This document shows positions 17,579 to 26,512 of a stretch of 64,000 bases of DNA, piece by piece. Source of the stretch: Burkholderia sp. HI2500. Its GTDB lineage: Bacteria; Pseudomonadota; Gammaproteobacteria; Burkholderiales; Burkholderiaceae. The position numbers were made by a program, and so were the translations under genes. The notes under the pieces are model-generated. The model saw only the letters and a program-made list of their open reading frames with translations, did not search any database and was not told the origin of the DNA. The stretch's first letter is position 1. Each line of letters opens with the position of its first letter. Where the stretch lies: assembly GCF_002223055.1 (NCBI RefSeq), contig NZ_NKFL01000004.1, positions 248,001 through 312,000 on the forward strand. Reading direction: 5' to 3'.

Positions 17579-20480
17579 AGCTATCAATGAGAGTAAGGTA
17601 GCCGCTATTCGCGGGTGGAAGCATTTTGATGCCGAATGGTATCTGAGAGAATACCCGGACGTCAGCTGGATCGGTCTCGAGCCGGCTTACCACTATCTGT
17701 GGATCGGCGCGCAGATCGGAAGAAAGCCGTCAGCCAATTTTACTTATTTCGCGGAAAATTATTCCGGGATAAATGATCTGATTAAAAGAATCGAAGGCGG
17801 CGATTTTTCAGACCGACCCGATATCGAACATGTGCGTGCGCAGCCGGCGGAGTTCGTCGGTCCGGGCGGCATCGATGTGTCGGCAGTCCAGGGCATTTCT
17901 GTTGCGGTTCATGCGCATATGTACTATGCGGATCTGGCAGACGAGTTTGCTCAGTACCTAAGCCGGATTCCCTGTTCGTTCGACCTTTACGCCTCGACTG
18001 CAAATGAGGCCGCTCGCGAGTCTGTTGCGAAGGTTTTTGCGACCATCCCGAATGCCGCACGGGTCGATGTCCGTGTGGTGCCTAATATCGGTCGTGATAT
18101 CGCTCCATTTGTTGTTGAATTCGGCAAAGAAATGGCGAAATACGATGTCATTTCGCATATCCAGACCAAGAAGTCGTTATATAACAACGGGAAAACGGAC
18201 GGCTGGCGCGAGTATTTGCTGAATTCGCTTTTCGAGCAGCCTGAAAGGATCGCCTTGTTTTTGCGAGCGCTCAAGAGTGGTCGCTACGGCATGATCTATC
18301 CACAATGTTTCTACAATCTGCCTTATATGGCCAATACGTGGCTGGCCAATTCTGGCGTGGCGCGAGCATGGGCACCACGCTTCGGCGTGGAGAAACTCCC
18401 GGACGGTTATTTCGATTTTCCGGCCGGGTCGATGTTCTGGGCTTGCACCGAAGCGGTGAGACCCTTGTTGGAAGCGGGGCTGGAATGGAGCAATTTCCCG
18501 TCGGAACAGGGGCAGACCGACGGTACATTGGCTCATGGCATCGAACGCATGCTCGGCGTCATACCGACATCACGTAACTTCCAGCTTGGCGTCGTTCGTG
18601 ATGCGCGCACACCGAGCTGGTCGCGCTGGCGGCTTAATCAGTATATTGATCGGCCCCTTGATCATCTGCACTCAGCGATCGCCAACGACGATGTGAAGGT
18701 CGTTGCGTTCGACATTTTCGACACACTGTTGACCCGACCATTTCTCGATGCCGACTACGTCAAGTGTCTGTTGGATGCCGAATACGCCCGGAACGGGATC
18801 GCTAGGTTCCGCGAGCTTCGCGTGCAGGCCGAAGGCCGGGCGAGAGAGGTCAAGGGGATTGATGTCGATATTCATGATATCTACGCCCAGCTTGCCGTCG
18901 ATCAGCGTGGGGAGCGGAAATTCCTGACGCCTGAACGGGAAATTGAACTCGAGATCAATTCGGTTCGGCCGAGGCGTGAAGTTGCGGCTCTGCTGAAATT
19001 TGCCGCACAGAAGGGCAAGCGGGTCATCCTGGCCAGCGATATGTTCCTGACGCGGGTGGTCATTGAAGACATGCTGAAGCGCTGCGGCATCGACGGCTGG
19101 GATCACCTCTATTTGTCATCTGAAGTCGGTGTGCGCAAGGACAGTGGCAAGCTGTACGAGCACATTCTGGCTCAAGAGAAGATTGCACCGAACCAGATGG
19201 TGATGATCGGCGACAACGAGCGCTCGGATTTCCAGATCCCTGCGGACATGGGTATCAGGGCGATGCACGTCGTCAAGCCGATCAACATGATGCGAGCCAT
19301 GCCGCAACTCAACGATCTGGTTCCGAACGCGGAAACGGCGCCGGCGGCTGACCAGTTCTTGTTCGGCACGCTTGCGTCGGAAAACTTCGGGCCGATCAGC
19401 TATCCCGATTTTTCGGCCGACGATATGTTCGGCTCGAGCGCGCGGTCGGTCGGCTACAGCCTGCTCGGTCCGATCGTGGTTGCCTTTTCGGAATGGCTGC
19501 GTGCCCAGGTGCGAGATAAAGAGCTGGACCGCCTGTACTTTCTGGCGCGCGAAGGCAAGTTCCTCAAGCAGGTCTTCGATTGCTGGCAAGACGGTCAAGA
19601 GAACGCAGTCCGCAGCGAATATCTGCTGATTTCTCGACGAGCGGTTACCGTGCCGTGCATTCGCACGGTCGAAGATATTTTCGACATCGCGGCGGCAAAC
19701 AATTTCTATGGCGCATCCATGGCGATGTTCCTGGATGAGCGATTTGGTACCGTGCTGGATGATCGGCAATGGGCAGAATGCGAGCGGGCAAAGGTATGGT
19801 CGCGAAACGAACCCTTGACGATCATGGATCACGATATCGATCATATTCGTCCGTTCCTGCACTTCATCACGCCTCACATTCTCAAACAGGCGAGCATGGA
19901 GCGTGAAAACGCGCTGGATTATCTGCGCGACAAGGGGATCGATGCAGATGGCAAGGGGGCCGTGGTCGATGTCGGTTATGGCGCAACCATCCAGCGGCAT
20001 CTGGTCAAGCTGCTCGACCAGCAAGTGCACGGTCTCTATCTGATGACCGATACGAAGGGGCTGGCACTGCAGACCAGCACCGGTGTCACGGTGGCGGGAT
20101 GTTTCGCGGAAGGGGTGGAGCGGGCGCCTACTGCGCCGCTTATGTTCCTTAACAGCTTCTTGCTGGAAAAGATGCTGAGTGCGGATGACGAGCAGGTGAT
20201 CCGCTATGCATCTTCCGATTCCGTCGAGTATCGCGAACCGGGCGACTACATCGATCAAGGGCGGGAATGCCGGCACGAACTGCAGCAGGGCGCCATGGAT
20301 TTTGTCAAGGAAGCCGTCCGTTTCCGTGACGAGATGTCGGGGTCACTGCAAATCAGCAAGACGCGTTGCGAGGAATTGTTTTCGCGGTTTGTTGCAAGAT
20401 TGTCCGGCAACGAAAAGCGGGTCTTTTCAGCACTTGCCCTCGATGATTTTTACTGTGGCCGAGGCATTGTGGCCGAGTAG
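17565..20480 (+). CDS. RgpF-like rhamnan synthesis / HAD-superfamily fusion protein
   Basis: A 971-residue cytosolic protein. Residues 22-61 hold a FDAEWYLREYPDV...PAYHYLWIGAQIGR motif. About 105-340 match rhamnan synthesis protein F (AVHAHMYYADLADEF, NIGRDIAPFV, HIQTKKSL, FPAGSMFWAC). About 378-590 are a HAD domain with FDIFDTLLTRP (nucleophile D383), ILASDMFL and MIGDNERSD. The rest (DRLYFLAREGKFL, VVDVGYGATIQRH) fits the COG5610-type C-terminal region. At D383+2 there is Phe, not the Asp of classical HAD phosphatases. RgpF-type proteins act in rhamnose polymers, consistent with the adjacent rfb genes. Product not known. Confidence 0.8.
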   Translation: MAVIEAINESKVAAIRGWKHFDAEWYLREYPDVSWIGLEPAYHYLWIGAQIGRKPSANFTYFAENYSGINDLIKRIEGGDFSDRPDIEHVRAQPAEFVGPGGIDVSAVQGISVAVHAHMYYADLADEFAQYLSRIPCSFDLYASTANEAARESVAKVFATIPNAARVDVRVVPNIGRDIAPFVVEFGKEMAKYDVISHIQTKKSLYNNGKTDGWREYLLNSLFEQPERIALFLRALKSGRYGMIYPQCFYNLPYMANTWLANSGVARAWAPRFGVEKLPDGYFDFPAGSMFWACTEAVRPLLEAGLEWSNFPSEQGQTDGTLAHGIERMLGVIPTSRNFQLGVVRDARTPSWSRWRLNQYIDRPLDHLHSAIANDDVKVVAFDIFDTLLTRPFLDADYVKCLLDAEYARNGIARFRELRVQAEGRAREVKGIDVDIHDIYAQLAVDQRGERKFLTPEREIELEINSVRPRREVAALLKFAAQKGKRVILASDMFLTRVVIEDMLKRCGIDGWDHLYLSSEVGVRKDSGKLYEHILAQEKIAPNQMVMIGDNERSDFQIPADMGIRAMHVVKPINMMRAMPQLNDLVPNAETAPAADQFLFGTLASENFGPISYPDFSADDMFGSSARSVGYSLLGPIVVAFSEWLRAQVRDKELDRLYFLAREGKFLKQVFDCWQDGQENAVRSEYLLISRRAVTVPCIRTVEDIFDIAAANNFYGASMAMFLDERFGTVLDDRQWAECERAKVWSRNEPLTIMDHDIDHIRPFLHFITPHILKQASMERENALDYLRDKGIDADGKGAVVDVGYGATIQRHLVKLLDQQVHGLYLMTDTKGLALQTSTGVTVAGCFAEGVERAPTAPLMFLNSFLLEKMLSADDEQVIRYASSDSVEYREPGDYIDQGRECRHELQQGAMDFVKEAVRFRDEMSGSLQISKTRCEELFSRFVARLSGNEKRVFSALALDDFYCGRGIVAE

Positions 20481-20581
20481 GTTGGATATGTGATTGCAAG
20501 GAAGACAGGGTTCGATTTTGACGAATACATCGCAATCACGCAGGGAACATCAATTAATTGAAATGAATAAAGGTGGCTAGC

Positions 20582-21640
20582 ATGTTGCTTATTACGGGGG
20601 GGGCCGGGTTCATCGGCGGAAACTTTGTTCTCGATTGGCTTGCCGGTTCAGATGAATCGATCGTCAATCTCGACAAGTTGACTTATGCAGGGAACCTGGA
20701 CACGCTGAAATCGCTGGAAGGCGATGCGAGATACCATTTTGCCCGAGGCGACATCGGTGATCGTCAGCTTGTTGCAAAACTGCTTGCCGAACACCGGCCG
20801 CGTGCGGTGATCAATTTCGCGGCCGAGTCGCATGTCGATCGGTCGATTCATGGCCCGGGCGATTTCATCCAGACGAACATCGTCGGCACCTTCAATCTTC
20901 TCGAGTCGGTGCGCGCATACTGGTCGGATCTCGCGGAAGATGAGCGTCGCGCATTTCGATTCCTGCACGTTTCCACTGACGAAGTGTTCGGTACACTTGC
21001 GGAGAATGATCCGCCGTTCGCTGAAACCAACGCGTACGAGCCGAACAGCCCCTATTCGGCGAGCAAGGCCGCATCGGATCACCTAGTGCGCGCGTGGCAC
21101 CATACGTACGGGCTGCCGGTGGTGACCACCAATTGCTCGAACAACTATGGTCCGTATCACTTCCCCGAGAAGCTGATCCCGCTGATCATCCTGAACGCGC
21201 TCGCAGGCAAGCCGCTGCCGATCTATGGTGATGGTCAGCAGATCCGTGACTGGCTTTATGTCAAGGATCACTGTTCGGCGATCCGTACGGTGCTGACGAA
21301 TGGCGCGCTTGGCGAGACCTATAACGTCGGTGGCTGGAACGAAAAACCCAACATCGAGGTCGTGCGTACGATCTGCTCGATCCTTGATGAACTGCAGCCG
21401 CGCGGTGACGGCAAGTCGTATGCGGCGCAGATCAGTTTCGTTCAGGACCGACCGGGGCACGATCGCCGTTATGCAATCGATGCTCGCAAGCTCGAACGCG
21501 AGCTCGGCTGGAAGCCCGCCGAAACATTCGATTCCGGTATCCGAAAGACCGTCGAGTGGTACTTGACGAATCAGGCCTGGGTGAAGAACGTCACAAGCGG
21601 CCAGTATCGTACATGGATCGAACGCCAATACGGAGAGTGA
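20582..21640 (+). CDS. rfbB: dTDP-glucose 4,6-dehydratase
   Basis: Second enzyme of dTDP-L-rhamnose synthesis: an NAD-dependent extended SDR converting dTDP-glucose to the 4-keto-6-deoxy sugar. The 352-residue protein has [37 protein letters not shown], the YSASKAASD catalytic Tyr/Lys and [18 protein letters not shown]. The ATG at 20582 is chosen over the GTG at 20573 because AAAGGTGG lies 5 bases upstream. Gene order is B-D-A-C with tight spacing, so it is the first gene of a rhamnose precursor operon inside the capsule locus. Confidence 0.97.
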   Translation: MLLITGGAGFIGGNFVLDWLAGSDESIVNLDKLTYAGNLDTLKSLEGDARYHFARGDIGDRQLVAKLLAEHRPRAVINFAAESHVDRSIHGPGDFIQTNIVGTFNLLESVRAYWSDLAEDERRAFRFLHVSTDEVFGTLAENDPPFAETNAYEPNSPYSASKAASDHLVRAWHHTYGLPVVTTNCSNNYGPYHFPEKLIPLIILNALAGKPLPIYGDGQQIRDWLYVKDHCSAIRTVLTNGALGETYNVGGWNEKPNIEVVRTICSILDELQPRGDGKSYAAQISFVQDRPGHDRRYAIDARKLERELGWKPAETFDSGIRKTVEWYLTNQAWVKNVTSGQYRTWIERQYGE

Positions 21641-21642
21641 CA

Positions 21643-22533
21643 ATGCCGCGCATCCTGATTACGGGTTCGAACGGGCAGGTCGGCTTCGAGTTGCGGCGCG
21701 CGCTTGCGCCGCTCGGACAGGTGATTGCGTTGACTCGCCGCGATGTGGATCTGGGCGATGCCGCCAGTGTCGTCGCAGCGCTGGATCGCCATCAACCTGA
21801 CCTGATCGTCAATCCTGCCGCCTACACGGCAGTGGACAAGGCCGAGAGTGAGCCGGAGCAGGCGCGAGCGGTCAATGCAGCGGCGCCCGGCGTGATGGCC
21901 CGTTGGGGGGGCGAACGAAATGTACCGCTCGTCCACTACTCGACTGACTATGTGTTCGAAGGCGCTAGTGTAGCGCCGTATCGGGAGGACGCACCCGTCA
22001 ATCCTCAATCGGTCTATGGGGCGACCAAATGCGAAGGCGAAGATGCGGTACGGCAAGCCTTTGCGCGGCACCTGATTCTTCGAACGAGCTGGGTCGTGGG
22101 TGCGCACGGTGGTAATTTCCTCAAGACGATCCTGCGCCTTGCTCGGGAACGCGCCGAGCTTCGCATCGTGGCCGATCAGACGGGCGCGCCCACTTCGGCT
22201 GCGCTGATCGCCGATGTAACCGCGCACCTCGTTGCCCGTTACTTCACGGACCGCGAACGCTTTGCGTTCGGGACATACAATCTCACAGCATCTGGCGAGA
22301 CGAACTGGTGCGAGTACGCGCGTTACATCGTGGCGCTTGCGGAAGCGCAAGGCCTCGATCTGAAATTGCGCTCGACCAATATCGTACCGATTGCGACACA
22401 CGAGTATCCACTTCCGGCAAAGCGACCGATGAACTCGCGACTCGATTGCAGCAAATTGATGTCGACGTTCGGAATATCGCTCCCTAATTGGCGTAATGGT
22501 GTTGATTACGTTTTCGAGCAACTGCACGACTGA
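21643..22533 (+). CDS. rfbD: dTDP-4-dehydrorhamnose reductase
   Basis: Final step of dTDP-L-rhamnose synthesis, reducing dTDP-4-keto-L-rhamnose. The 296-residue SDR starts MPRILITGSNGQVGFELRRAL and has NPAAYTAVDKAE, HYSTDYVFEG, VYGATKCEGE (YxxxK) and TSWVVGAHGGNFLKT. The ATG at 21643 follows GGAGAG, 2 bases after the rfbB stop; the longer frame overlaps rfbB and is not used. Confidence 0.96.
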   Translation: MPRILITGSNGQVGFELRRALAPLGQVIALTRRDVDLGDAASVVAALDRHQPDLIVNPAAYTAVDKAESEPEQARAVNAAAPGVMARWGGERNVPLVHYSTDYVFEGASVAPYREDAPVNPQSVYGATKCEGEDAVRQAFARHLILRTSWVVGAHGGNFLKTILRLARERAELRIVADQTGAPTSAALIADVTAHLVARYFTDRERFAFGTYNLTASGETNWCEYARYIVALAEAQGLDLKLRSTNIVPIATHEYPLPAKRPMNSRLDCSKLMSTFGISLPNWRNGVDYVFEQLHD

Positions 22534-22551
22534 CACGAAAGAAGAACAAGC

Positions 22552-23436
22552 ATGAAGCGCAAAGGCATTATTCTTGCCGGAGGGTCGGGTACCCGTCTTT
22601 ATCCGGCGACACAGGCGGTCAGCAAGCAACTGCTGCCCATTTACGACAAGCCGATGATCTATTACCCGTTAAGCACACTGATGCTGGCGGGGATCCAGGA
22701 TATTCTTATCATCTCGACACCCCAAGATACGCCGCGCTTCGAGCAGTTGCTGGGTGACGGATCGCAATGGGGGATACGTCTGCAGTACAAGGTGCAGCCC
22801 AGCCCGGACGGGCTTGCCCAGGCGTTCTTGTTGGGTGAATCCTTCATCGATGGCGACCCATCGGCGCTGATTCTCGGTGACAACATCTTCTATGGCCATG
22901 ATCTCGGCGGCTTGTTGAAAGGGGCGGCCGATAAGACCTCGGGCGCTCAGGTCTTCGCCTATCATGTGCAGGATCCCGAAAGGTACGGCGTTGTCGAGTT
23001 CGATTCGACGGGCATAGCAATCAGCATCGAAGAAAAGCCCGAGGTTCCGAAATCGCATTACGCGGTGACCGGACTCTACTTCTACGACGAGAAGGTGGTG
23101 GAATTTGCGAAATCGTTGAAGCCGTCGCGGCGCGGGGAGCTGGAGATCACCGACCTGAACGCCCTGTACCTGAAGGATGGTTTGCTCAACGTACAGACTA
23201 TGGGGCGCGGTTTTGCGTGGCTCGATACCGGTACGCACGATTCGATGCTCGAGGCGTCGCACTTCATCGCAACGATGGAGCACCGGCAAGGGCTGAAGAT
23301 TGCGTGCATCGAAGAGATTGCGTATCGGTTCGACTATATTGACGCCGAACAGCTCGAACGTCTCGCGCAGCCGCTCAGCAAAAATGGCTATGGCCGCTAC
23401 CTACAGACCATTCTGAAAGAAGGAAAGATCCAGTGA
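22552..23436 (+). CDS. rfbA: Glucose-1-phosphate thymidylyltransferase
   Basis: First, feedback-regulated step of dTDP-rhamnose synthesis: dTTP plus glucose-1-phosphate to dTDP-glucose. The 294-residue nucleotidyltransferase begins [20 protein letters not shown] and has the sugar-binding [18 protein letters not shown]. Other landmarks are [33 protein letters not shown] and [14 protein letters not shown]. Its stop overlaps the GTG start of rfbC. Confidence 0.97.
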   Translation: MKRKGIILAGGSGTRLYPATQAVSKQLLPIYDKPMIYYPLSTLMLAGIQDILIISTPQDTPRFEQLLGDGSQWGIRLQYKVQPSPDGLAQAFLLGESFIDGDPSALILGDNIFYGHDLGGLLKGAADKTSGAQVFAYHVQDPERYGVVEFDSTGIAISIEEKPEVPKSHYAVTGLYFYDEKVVEFAKSLKPSRRGELEITDLNALYLKDGLLNVQTMGRGFAWLDTGTHDSMLEASHFIATMEHRQGLKIACIEEIAYRFDYIDAEQLERLAQPLSKNGYGRYLQTILKEGKIQ

Positions 23437-23975
23437 ACGTAACAGTAACTGCCATTCCCGACGTAAAGATCTTCGAACCGAAAGTATTCGGTGATGCGCG
23501 TGGTTTCTTCTTCGAAAGCTTCAACCAGCGCGTATTCGAGGAGGCGATTGGGTATTCCGTCGAGTTTGTGCAGGACAATCATTCAAAATCCGCGAAGAAC
23601 GTCGTTCGAGGCCTGCACTATCAGATCAGTCACGCGCAGGGTAAGCTGGTTCGGGTGGTGGCAGGGGCAGTGTTCGACGTCGCAGTCGATATTCGTCGCG
23701 CATCGCCGACGTTCGGGCAATGGGTCGGCGTGGTGTTGTCTGCGGAGAACAAGCGTCAGTTGTGGATTCCGGAAGGTTTTGCGCACGGCTTTGTTGTCAT
23801 GTCCGACGCAGCAGAGTTCTTGTACAAGACCACAGATTACTGGTATCCGGATGCCGAACGAGCGATCCGCTGGGACGATCCGACGCTCGCGATCGAATGG
23901 CCCATCTCCGGTGAAGCGTTGGTGTCCGGCAAGGACGGGGCGGCGCCTGCTTTCAGCGATGCTGAGTACTTTTGA
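23433..23975 (+). CDS. rfbC: dTDP-4-dehydrorhamnose 3,5-epimerase
   Basis: A 180-residue cupin-fold epimerase acting third in dTDP-rhamnose synthesis. Motifs are [36 protein letters not shown] (catalytic His in RGLHYQ), [28 protein letters not shown] and [13 protein letters not shown]. The GTG start overlaps the rfbA stop, and its own stop overlaps the TTG of the next gene, so the precursor genes and the first large GT2 gene form one coupled unit. Confidence 0.97.
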   Translation: MNVTVTAIPDVKIFEPKVFGDARGFFFESFNQRVFEEAIGYSVEFVQDNHSKSAKNVVRGLHYQISHAQGKLVRVVAGAVFDVAVDIRRASPTFGQWVGVVLSAENKRQLWIPEGFAHGFVVMSDAAEFLYKTTDYWYPDAERAIRWDDPTLAIEWPISGEALVSGKDGAAPAFSDAEYF

Positions 23976-26260
23976 GTCGCTTCCCGCGCCAGTCCATGTT
24001 TGATCTCAATGCCCTGCGCCTGACATGGGGGATGCCATTCCTGGTTGATCAGCCCGATGCCGAAATGCGATCGTCGGACGATCGGTCGAGATCCCGGGCT
24101 TACCTAGTCAACGTCGAGTTGCTGCCAGGTTGGTATATGATCGAACTCCGTCCGAATGGCCAGGCCGCGCAGGTGCCAGCCCGGTTAAGGCTGCACGCCG
24201 GACCGTCGTCCGCAACACTCGCGATGGCGCTCGGCGCTCGGGAGGTGAGCAAGCGGCTCGTATACCTCCCGGCGCGCGGAAAGATCGAAATCGAAATCGA
24301 TCTCGACGATAGAACCGTCGACGGAATCGAGATGTTTCGCCTTGCCAGGGTCACAACGCGGTTTGCGCGTTCGCGCCTCATGACCAAGCTCGAAGCGCTG
24401 CACCCAAGGTACAAGCCTTGCGGTGACGACTACGATTTGACTGAGGTTCGCGGCAGTCGAATCGAAATCGCGCAGGCTTGGCGCGATTACTGTCGACTGT
24501 TCGACGAATCGGACCTACTGGTCGGATACCCGGACTGGGTTCGTCACTTCGACACGCCGAGTGCCGACACATGCCAGGCCATGCAGGACAATCTGCGCCA
24601 CTTTGCCGGTGGCCCGAGATTCGCGATTGGCGTGGAGGTATCCGACGCGCAATTGTCGCACTGGGAAATAGCCGTCCGTTCTGTCGTTACGCAGATCTAC
24701 CCGCATTGGCAACTCCTGATTCTCGATTGCCGCTCTGGCTCGGATCGCGCTGAATTAATTCCGCGGGATCTTCGTGCCGACACGCGCATCCGGGTAATTG
24801 GAAATCATTCTCCAACCGAAGCTCACTCGACGCTTGATCGGGCGCTTGCGGAGAGCGGGAGTTGGGTCATGTTCCTGGGGGAGCATGACGTACTTCCGCT
24901 CCACGGTCTTTATGTCGTGGCCGATGCGATCAAGCGACGTCCCGATGTCGACCTGCTCTATTCGGACGAAGACTGCATCGACGTCGAAGGCGTTCGACAC
25001 AGTCCGTGCTTCAAGAGCGACTGGGACGAGGATTGGATGCTCTCATCGGATCTGTTTACCGGTCTTGGCGTTTACCGGGCCGACATATTTGCGTCTTCCG
25101 GCGGGCGGGATCATCGCCACGGGGCCGCGTCGCGTTACGACATGACGCTGCGCTGCGTTGCCCGTACCAGTCGGGACAAGATCCTGCACATTCCGCGCGT
25201 GCTTTATCACGCTCGTGTCGAACCCGAATCGATTCAGGATCCGGGCGCCGAACGCGATGCACGCGATGCGAGCAGGCTGGCGGTCGTACGTCACCTCGAG
25301 CGGGCCGGTGTTCGGGCAACGGTCTCATCGACGGAATACGGCCATCACGTGCGGTATCCCGTTCCGGAACAGGCGCCGCTCGTCACGCTCATCATTCCCA
25401 CCCGTAACGGATTCTCGCTGCTGAGCCGTTGCGTCGATTCGATTCTCGCGAAAACACAGTACCCTGCCTTTGAAATCATCATCGTCGACAACGGGTCGGA
25501 TGACCCGGACACGCTCGACTATATGGTGCGGCTTTCAATCGATCATCGTGTTCGCATCCTCCGGGACGATCGTCCGTTCAATTACTCCGCACTCAACAAT
25601 CGCGCGGTCGATATCGCGCGAGGGGAGTTCGTTGCGCTTGTCAACAACGATGTCGAAATCATCGATGACGACTGGCTCGACGAAGTAATGGGGCACGCGC
25701 TGCGTCCGGAGGTCGGTACCGTCGGCGTCAAGCTGCTCTATTCGAACGGAACTGTCCAGCATGCGGGTGTCATCGTCGGGCTCAGCGGCTGTGCCGATCA
25801 TCTGCTTCGGGGGGTGGGGCGCGACGAGCCGGGATATCAGGCACGCGCAGTTACGACACAGTCCCTGTCCGCGGTAACTGGTGCATGTCTCGTCGTCCGG
25901 CGATCCCTGTATCGGCAACTGGGTGGATTGAACGAGCGCGATCTCGCGGTTGCATTCAACGACGTCGATTTTTGCCTGCGCGTTCGGCAGGCGGGGTATA
26001 AGGTGCTGTGGACGCCGCACGCCGTGCTGTATCACCACGAATCCGCAACGCGAGGCCGGGACGATACCGCCGAGAAGATCGCCCGGGCCGCTCGGGAGAT
26101 TGATTACATGCGGCATCATTGGCACGACGTGATCGTGAACGACCCGGCATATAACCCGAACTTGTCTCTTGATCGATTCGATTGTCAACTGGCGTGGCCG
26201 CCACGTGTGATCTCGCTCCGGCGTCTCGCGCTCCATGCGCCCGGCGCAACGTCATCCTGA
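23972..26260 (+). CDS. Large double-domain GT2 glycosyltransferase (first of a pair)
   Basis: A 762-residue cytosolic protein with two family 2 GT-A modules. An N-terminal beta-rich segment of about 200 residues has no clear match. The first module (about 215-440) is divergent but keeps WVMFLGEHDVLP and LLYSDEDCID as DxD-like. The second (about 468-720) is canonical: LVTLIIPTRNGFSLLSRCVDSIL, IIIVDNGSDD, FVALVNNDVEI and AFNDVDFCLRVRQAGY. The TTG at 23972 overlaps the rfbC stop; ATG at 23996 is an alternative. Likely transfers rhamnose or another capsule sugar, with the second module the better candidate for catalysis. Specificity unknown. Confidence 0.85.
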   Translation: MSRFPRQSMFDLNALRLTWGMPFLVDQPDAEMRSSDDRSRSRAYLVNVELLPGWYMIELRPNGQAAQVPARLRLHAGPSSATLAMALGAREVSKRLVYLPARGKIEIEIDLDDRTVDGIEMFRLARVTTRFARSRLMTKLEALHPRYKPCGDDYDLTEVRGSRIEIAQAWRDYCRLFDESDLLVGYPDWVRHFDTPSADTCQAMQDNLRHFAGGPRFAIGVEVSDAQLSHWEIAVRSVVTQIYPHWQLLILDCRSGSDRAELIPRDLRADTRIRVIGNHSPTEAHSTLDRALAESGSWVMFLGEHDVLPLHGLYVVADAIKRRPDVDLLYSDEDCIDVEGVRHSPCFKSDWDEDWMLSSDLFTGLGVYRADIFASSGGRDHRHGAASRYDMTLRCVARTSRDKILHIPRVLYHARVEPESIQDPGAERDARDASRLAVVRHLERAGVRATVSSTEYGHHVRYPVPEQAPLVTLIIPTRNGFSLLSRCVDSILAKTQYPAFEIIIVDNGSDDPDTLDYMVRLSIDHRVRILRDDRPFNYSALNNRAVDIARGEFVALVNNDVEIIDDDWLDEVMGHALRPEVGTVGVKLLYSNGTVQHAGVIVGLSGCADHLLRGVGRDEPGYQARAVTTQSLSAVTGACLVVRRSLYRQLGGLNERDLAVAFNDVDFCLRVRQAGYKVLWTPHAVLYHHESATRGRDDTAEKIARAAREIDYMRHHWHDVIVNDPAYNPNLSLDRFDCQLAWPPRVISLRRLALHAPGATSS

Positions 26261-26512
26261 CTGCGGATCGCTGGCCAGAGATTTGTCGAAGCTTGCTTCG
26301 GGCTGGTTCGCATCGTGTTCGACCGTTCTCGTACCGGGTGGGCGGGCGAGTAGTGCTTCCGTATGTCGAGCGAGCCGTGCGAGATTCAGACCTCGCTGAC
26401 AGCCCGTGAGCGCGCTCGCTTTTCGGCCGGCAATCATATCGGCGGGGCCGGAACCGCCTCTTGCCACAACTTGTCACGCCACCGATCCAGATTCATCCAT
26501 TTTTCGAGCAAT

